Origin: Anabaena sp051781005
Lineage (GTDB): Bacteria > Cyanobacteriota > Cyanobacteriia > Cyanobacteriales > Nostocaceae
NCBI RefSeq assembly: GCF_051781005.1
Contig: NZ_JBPWOA010000002.1
Location: 1-64,000 of the forward strand
Reading direction: 5' to 3'
DNA: 64,000 nucleotides
Position 1 is the first letter of the stretch; each line of letters begins with the position of its first letter. Of the stretch, positions 60,340 through 64,000 are shown piece after piece. The notes under the pieces are model-generated. The model searched no databases and was not told where the DNA came from. It worked only from the letters and a program-made list of their open reading frames with translations. Position numbers and translations under genes: made by a program.

Positions 60340-61644
60340 TTAGCAAATATCGTCTAAATCAACCCATTCATCATAGGATGAGTCATAGTCAATGTAATGT
60401 ACAAAGTATTGTTGACCCTGAATTTTATTGATAGTTGCAGAATACCAATCCTCTTCTTCATCATCCCAAACTTTGACCTTTACACCCACAGCATATCCAT
60501 TATCATCGGATGCAGCTTTGTCGCGGATACGCAGATCATCTGGTTCAACCCATTCATCTGAGGATGACCCATAACCATCATAATGAATAAAGTATTCGTT
60601 ATCTTTGACTTTCTCAATAGTTGCAGAATACCAATCTTCTTCCTCCTCATCCCATACTTCTACTTTTGTTCCTACTGCATACTGCTTATTATCAACTTTT
60701 ACAGTAGATGATATCTCTGGGACTGATGATTTTTCCTCTTGTTGAATTTCCTGTTTAACTAAAATATGGGATTTCTTAATCAAACTAGAAGCCACAGTTT
60801 GAATCCCTGTATGCTCATAATAATTGGTAGTTTGATCGATGAATGCTGCTACAAAGTCTAGATTGTCATCAGCAATCTGAATAAAATTACCCAGACTACT
60901 AAAAATTGATTGCGGAGTTATACCTGTCTTGGATACTAAATTAGATATCCAGCCTTGCACAGAGTTAAAACCTTGAGTAATAAAACCAAGTTTTTCAGTG
61001 GGATTATTGCCTGGTAGAGAGCTATTGATGGCTGAAAAAACTGGGTTTTGAGCTATTTGACTAGCGTCAGTGCCACTAATGAGTTGATGAATTTTGTTCA
61101 GGAAATCGGGACCTAATGGCAGAATTCCATCTAAACAAACTAGAGCTACCATCCTCATGAGGGAGGCATCTTGATAGTTGTTGGTTAGAGACTTGGCAAA
61201 CTCTTGGGGGTTAGGTTGAGGAATGCCATTTAGTTTGCAGAAAACGATGATTTCAACAGCAAGTTTCAATACCAAATCAATCGTTTGGGTGAGGTCTGCT
61301 TTGGGTGTAATATTGGTGAGAAAAGAAAGAACACCAATTTTTTCACCAACCTTGTTCGCTAAAGCTGCCGCTGCCATAGCTGTGTCTGCTTTATCAATTG
61401 TTTGATAAAGCTTAATTGCGCTCTGGTAGCCTTGTTGAGGATCGTGATATAAAATAACAGCACGCTCCCAGATTTTCTGGATTACCTTAGCATCAGTTTC
61501 TCCGGTAATGGCACGGATACTATTGTCAAAGCCCACCAAATTGTTCCATTGACTTGGTGCTATATAATCTACAGCCTTTAAAACTTTGACGGTAATATTA
61601 TCAGTTGATAACTCGTCAACCAACTGAATAATTGATTTCTCCAT
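60340..61644 (-). CDS. Helical protein with two C-terminal Tudor/Agenet-like domains
   Basis: The 434-residue protein has a mainly helical N-terminal part (residues 1 to about 290), with YIAPSQWNNLVGFDNSIRAI and AMAAAALANKVGEKIGVL. A Ser/Glu-rich linker leads to two near-identical modules (322-373 and 384-434). Each reads YAVG-KV-VWD-EEEDWYSATI-K, then YF(I/V)HY and DEWV-DD. This is the Tudor/Agenet/chromo-barrel pattern seen mostly in eukaryotic chromatin proteins. No nuclease or protease motif is seen. It converges on the XRE/unknown pair. Confidence 0.75.
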   Translation of the reverse strand: MEKSIIQLVDELSTDNITVKVLKAVDYIAPSQWNNLVGFDNSIRAITGETDAKVIQKIWERAVILYHDPQQGYQSAIKLYQTIDKADTAMAAAALANKVGEKIGVLSFLTNITPKADLTQTIDLVLKLAVEIIVFCKLNGIPQPNPQEFAKSLTNNYQDASLMRMVALVCLDGILPLGPDFLNKIHQLISGTDASQIAQNPVFSAINSSLPGNNPTEKLGFITQGFNSVQGWISNLVSKTGITPQSIFSSLGNFIQIADDNLDFVAAFIDQTTNYYEHTGIQTVASSLIKKSHILVKQEIQQEEKSSVPEISSTVKVDNKQYAVGTKVEVWDEEEEDWYSATIEKVKDNEYFIHYDGYGSSSDEWVEPDDLRIRDKAASDDNGYAVGVKVKVWDDEEEDWYSATINKIQGQQYFVHYIDYDSSYDEWVDLDDIC

Positions 61645-62425
61645 AAGTAATCCTCAAAACCAAAAATGGGATGAAAATACAGTTCAGACCAGCCGATAGA
61701 ATAAAGTTGGTAGTTAGTACAACACTTGGTAAAGCAAGAAATTGACTGCATTGCTGCCTATGCACTGGTAGCAGCAACATACTACTGTTAGAATGGGTAA
61801 TTGAACCGTATTATATAGAGTTCCCTGAACTAGTAAAAAAGTAACTTTCATTTTAATCTGAAGTTATCCCTTACAGATGTATGAAAAAACCTGTAATCCT
61901 TATAGCGTTGCTGCCGATTCTTCATGGTAAATGACTTGGTGGTATTGATTGTTTCTGTAAATTCAATTACAGGTTAGATTTTATATTAAGGTTTTACGAA
62001 ATAACCGACGTGTTGATTTTTTGCAATCTATATTTTATGTATAAAAAAGAACTTTAAGCTCAGTAATCTTTATTCAAGAAATTATACCTTTACCACAAAT
62101 AATGATTCGGAACTTTTTCCGAATTCAAAACAATGTCCTTTTATCTTCCTGGTATATGTACTAAATTTTAGACAATGATTTAAATTTTATTACGTAAATT
62201 TATGCAGCCAGAGCAATGCTAAACCTCAACGCACTTATAGTTTGTAAGGTGAATAGTCTCTCTCATCTGACTTTTTAGAAGTAATTGATACCAATTTTGA
62301 ATTTTAGATGGGTAATACTTGTACTGAGGCTATTTCATCCATTGGCAATAATATAACTTATTCCTCTTTCCTGTAATTACCAAATCTACTAAAATCAAGA
62401 TACCTCAGTTAATGGTATCTGAAAT
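61645..62425. other. 780-bp gene-free region
   Basis: AT-rich, with no ORF I can support. It holds the upstream region of the Tudor-like gene and perhaps regulatory sequence for the RHH gene at 62426. No repeats of the window's families were recognised. Confidence 0.5.
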
Positions 62426-62587
62426 ATGCCTAAACCTGAAATTTACATAACTTTTAGATTGACCCAGCCAGAGAAAGATTTACTGAGAGAGTATTGTGAA
62501 CAAACAGGTAGAAATCAAACAGATGTGTTGCGTGAATTGATACGTGGATTGAAACGTCGAATCAAAAGAACAAAAGAGGAGGTTTAA
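62426..62587 (+). CDS. Small ribbon-helix-helix (CopG-like) protein
   Basis: A 53-residue ORF, MPKPEIYITFRLTQPEKDL followed by LREYCEQTGRNQTDVLRELIRG and a basic tail KRRIKRTKEEV. The strand-helix-helix layout with the TDVLRELIRG second helix is typical of small RHH DNA-binding proteins. No toxin lies next to it. A clean start and stop and the family pattern support a real gene despite its size. Confidence 0.7.
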   Translation: MPKPEIYITFRLTQPEKDLLREYCEQTGRNQTDVLRELIRGLKRRIKRTKEEV

Positions 62588-62847
62588 AAGCCGCTTATAT
62601 TCCCATATCCTATATAATGATTGGTAAAGCTTCCTGCTTTTATATCTGAGCTTAGGTACACCTATGCAAGTACTTTTTAGCTCTAACGTGAATTCTCATT
62701 TGTTCAGCCTTTCTCCTCCACAGGATTACCCTGGCGAAACAAAGAGTGTATACTGTCAAGCAATGATAGTTAGAAGCAAAACCTAAGATAAATTAATAGT
62801 ACAGTTGAACAGTCGTAAATTCTAAATCCTACTATATCAAATAAGTT

Positions 62848-64000
62848 ATGTCAGTGCAAAACCCGAATGCTGAAGAGTCTACAGATTTGATGATTGATAT
62901 TAATAATCAAGAAGTCTATGAGTTACAAAAAAATGCTTCACCTGTAGTTAGTCTAGCTACAAGAAAAGGATCTATTTCTCAGTTTCTTGCTCCCTTGACT
63001 CAAGATACTTTTAAACAAGTAGTTCAGGAAGTAGAGCATAAATTAAGGATTGTCAATGAAACCTTATCCATGCTGGATTATCAGGGTTTTGAAACTATCC
63101 TACAGGAAATGCTGCATTCGATTACCTTGAAAACAGGGGAATTATTAGGAGCAGATCGGACAACAATATTTTTATTGGATGAAGAAAACCAAGAACTCTG
63201 GTCTATTTTAGCTGAAGGGAAAGGTAAGCGACCATTAGAGATTCGGATTCCATCTGATAAAGGTATTGCTGGTGAAGTTGCAACTTTCAAGCGAGTAGTC
63301 AATATACCTTTTGATTTTTATACAGATGAGCGGTCAGGATTTGCTCAAGAACAAGACAAAAGAAATGGCTACCGCACCTACACAATGTTAGCTTTACCGC
63401 TGTTAAATGAAGATGAAAAATTGGTGGCGGTTGTACAATTATTAAATAAATTAAAATACGTACATAATCCAGAAGATCCACTGTATGAGCGTATTGATAA
63501 TAATGGATTTACTAGTGCTGATGAGAAATTATTTCAAGATTTTGCACCTTCAATTCGCCTTATTTTAGAGTCATCTCGCTCTTTTTATATTGCGACACAA
63601 AAACAAAGGGCTGCTGCGGCTCTAATGAAGGCGATCAAGTCGCTGAGTCAAAGTAGTCTTGATTTAGAAGATACCCTGAAACGGGTAATGGCTGAGGCTA
63701 AGGAATTGATGAATGCCGATCGCAGTACTCTGTGGTTAATAGACCGCGATCGCAATGAATTGTGGACAAAAATCACACAGGATAATGGCGTAGATAAAGA
63801 ATTACGAGTACCAATGGGTAAAGGCTTTGCTGGTATAGTTGCTGCATCTGGCAAGAAGTTAAATATTCCCTTTGACTTATATGAGCATCCAGACTCAGAA
63901 ACGGCTAAAGCTATGGATATACAAACTAATTTCCGCACCTGTAGCCTACTTTGTATGCCGGTGTTTAATAGCGATCAAGAGTTGATTGGCGTTACCCAGT
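62848..64000 (+). CDS. cyaB2: CyaB-type adenylate cyclase, N-terminal GAF part (runs off window)
   Basis: Frame open from the ATG at 62848 to the window end (384 codons). A first GAF domain (about residues 75-245) holds ADRTTIFLLDEENQELWS and the NK...F...DE nucleotide-binding motif (LLNKLKYV...GFTSADEKLF). A second GAF domain starts near residue 275 (ADRSTLWLIDRDRNELWTK). This is the N-terminus of Anabaena CyaB1/CyaB2 cyclases, whose GAF domains bind cAMP and which end in a class III cyclase domain, here beyond the window. CyaB2 rather than CyaB1 is a guess. Confidence 0.85.
   Translation, partial: MSVQNPNAEESTDLMIDINNQEVYELQKNASPVVSLATRKGSISQFLAPLTQDTFKQVVQEVEHKLRIVNETLSMLDYQGFETILQEMLHSITLKTGELLGADRTTIFLLDEENQELWSILAEGKGKRPLEIRIPSDKGIAGEVATFKRVVNIPFDFYTDERSGFAQEQDKRNGYRTYTMLALPLLNEDEKLVAVVQLLNKLKYVHNPEDPLYERIDNNGFTSADEKLFQDFAPSIRLILESSRSFYIATQKQRAAAALMKAIKSLSQSSLDLEDTLKRVMAEAKELMNADRSTLWLIDRDRNELWTKITQDNGVDKELRVPMGKGFAGIVAASGKKLNIPFDLYEHPDSETAKAMDIQTNFRTCSLLCMPVFNSDQELIGVTQ

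Overview
This window is chromosomal DNA of a cyanobacterium, most likely a filamentous heterocyst-forming type (Nostoc/Anabaena group; genus inferred, not proven). The evidence is: photosynthesis genes (psbZ, ycf37, chlB, a PAM68-like gene, bciB, a small high-light-inducible protein); the three-gene acyl-lipid desaturase cluster; a CyaB-type GAF/cyclase gene; many GCGATCGC (HIP1) octamers; and many intergenic arrays of 7-8 bp short tandem repeats such as AATTCGTA and CCCATTA.

Layout. 1-7.4 kb: pentapeptide-repeat protein, DUF1636 protein and cobK, a VapBC-like pair, a PEP-CTERM protein, bciB, a GxxExxY gene enclosed by perfect 21-bp inverted repeats, and a methionine-gamma-lyase-like PLP enzyme. 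7.5-10.9 kb: desC-desA-desB, ended by a clear terminator. 11-15.6 kb: membrane protein, a divergent proA, a zinc-ribbon membrane protein, tRNA-Gly(GCC), ribH and psbZ. 15.6-29.8 kb: a probable small RNA or leader with terminator, a DHH-CBS-tRNA nucleotidyltransferase fusion, a TPR protein, a Ser/Thr kinase-WD40 protein, a polyphosphate-glucokinase-like ROK protein, tyrA, a pentapeptide/DUF1517/lipoprotein group and aroF. 30.8-37.8 kb: PAM68-like, rpsO, then ctaB/ctaA (heme A synthesis) divergent from ctaC-D-E (aa3-type cytochrome c oxidase). 37.9-45.7 kb: WD40 protein, small proteins, ald, a CRISPR array of nine 37-bp repeats plus a remnant with its own consensus promoter but no cas genes, a two-RCK potassium-channel-like protein and a short ComFB-family protein. 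45.8-56.4 kb: acnB, a tandem-domain lipoprotein, rpmI-rplT followed closely by a solute-binding protein, ycf37, copper amine oxidase, a Uma2 nuclease and chlB. 56.5-61.6 kb: an AT-rich accessory block with an ApeA-like HEPN protein, an unknown protein next to a PIN-like nuclease split over two overlapping frames, an XRE-type antitoxin with an unknown partner, and a protein ending in two Tudor/Agenet-like domains. The window ends in the 5' part of a CyaB-like adenylate cyclase gene.

Most of the window is ordinary core metabolism. The best places to look for something undescribed are the 56.5-61.6 kb block, the isolated CRISPR array, the GxxExxY unit with its terminal inverted repeats, and the terminated RNA upstream of the nucleotidyltransferase gene. 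Functions come from reading the sequence and recalling families; no database search was run.
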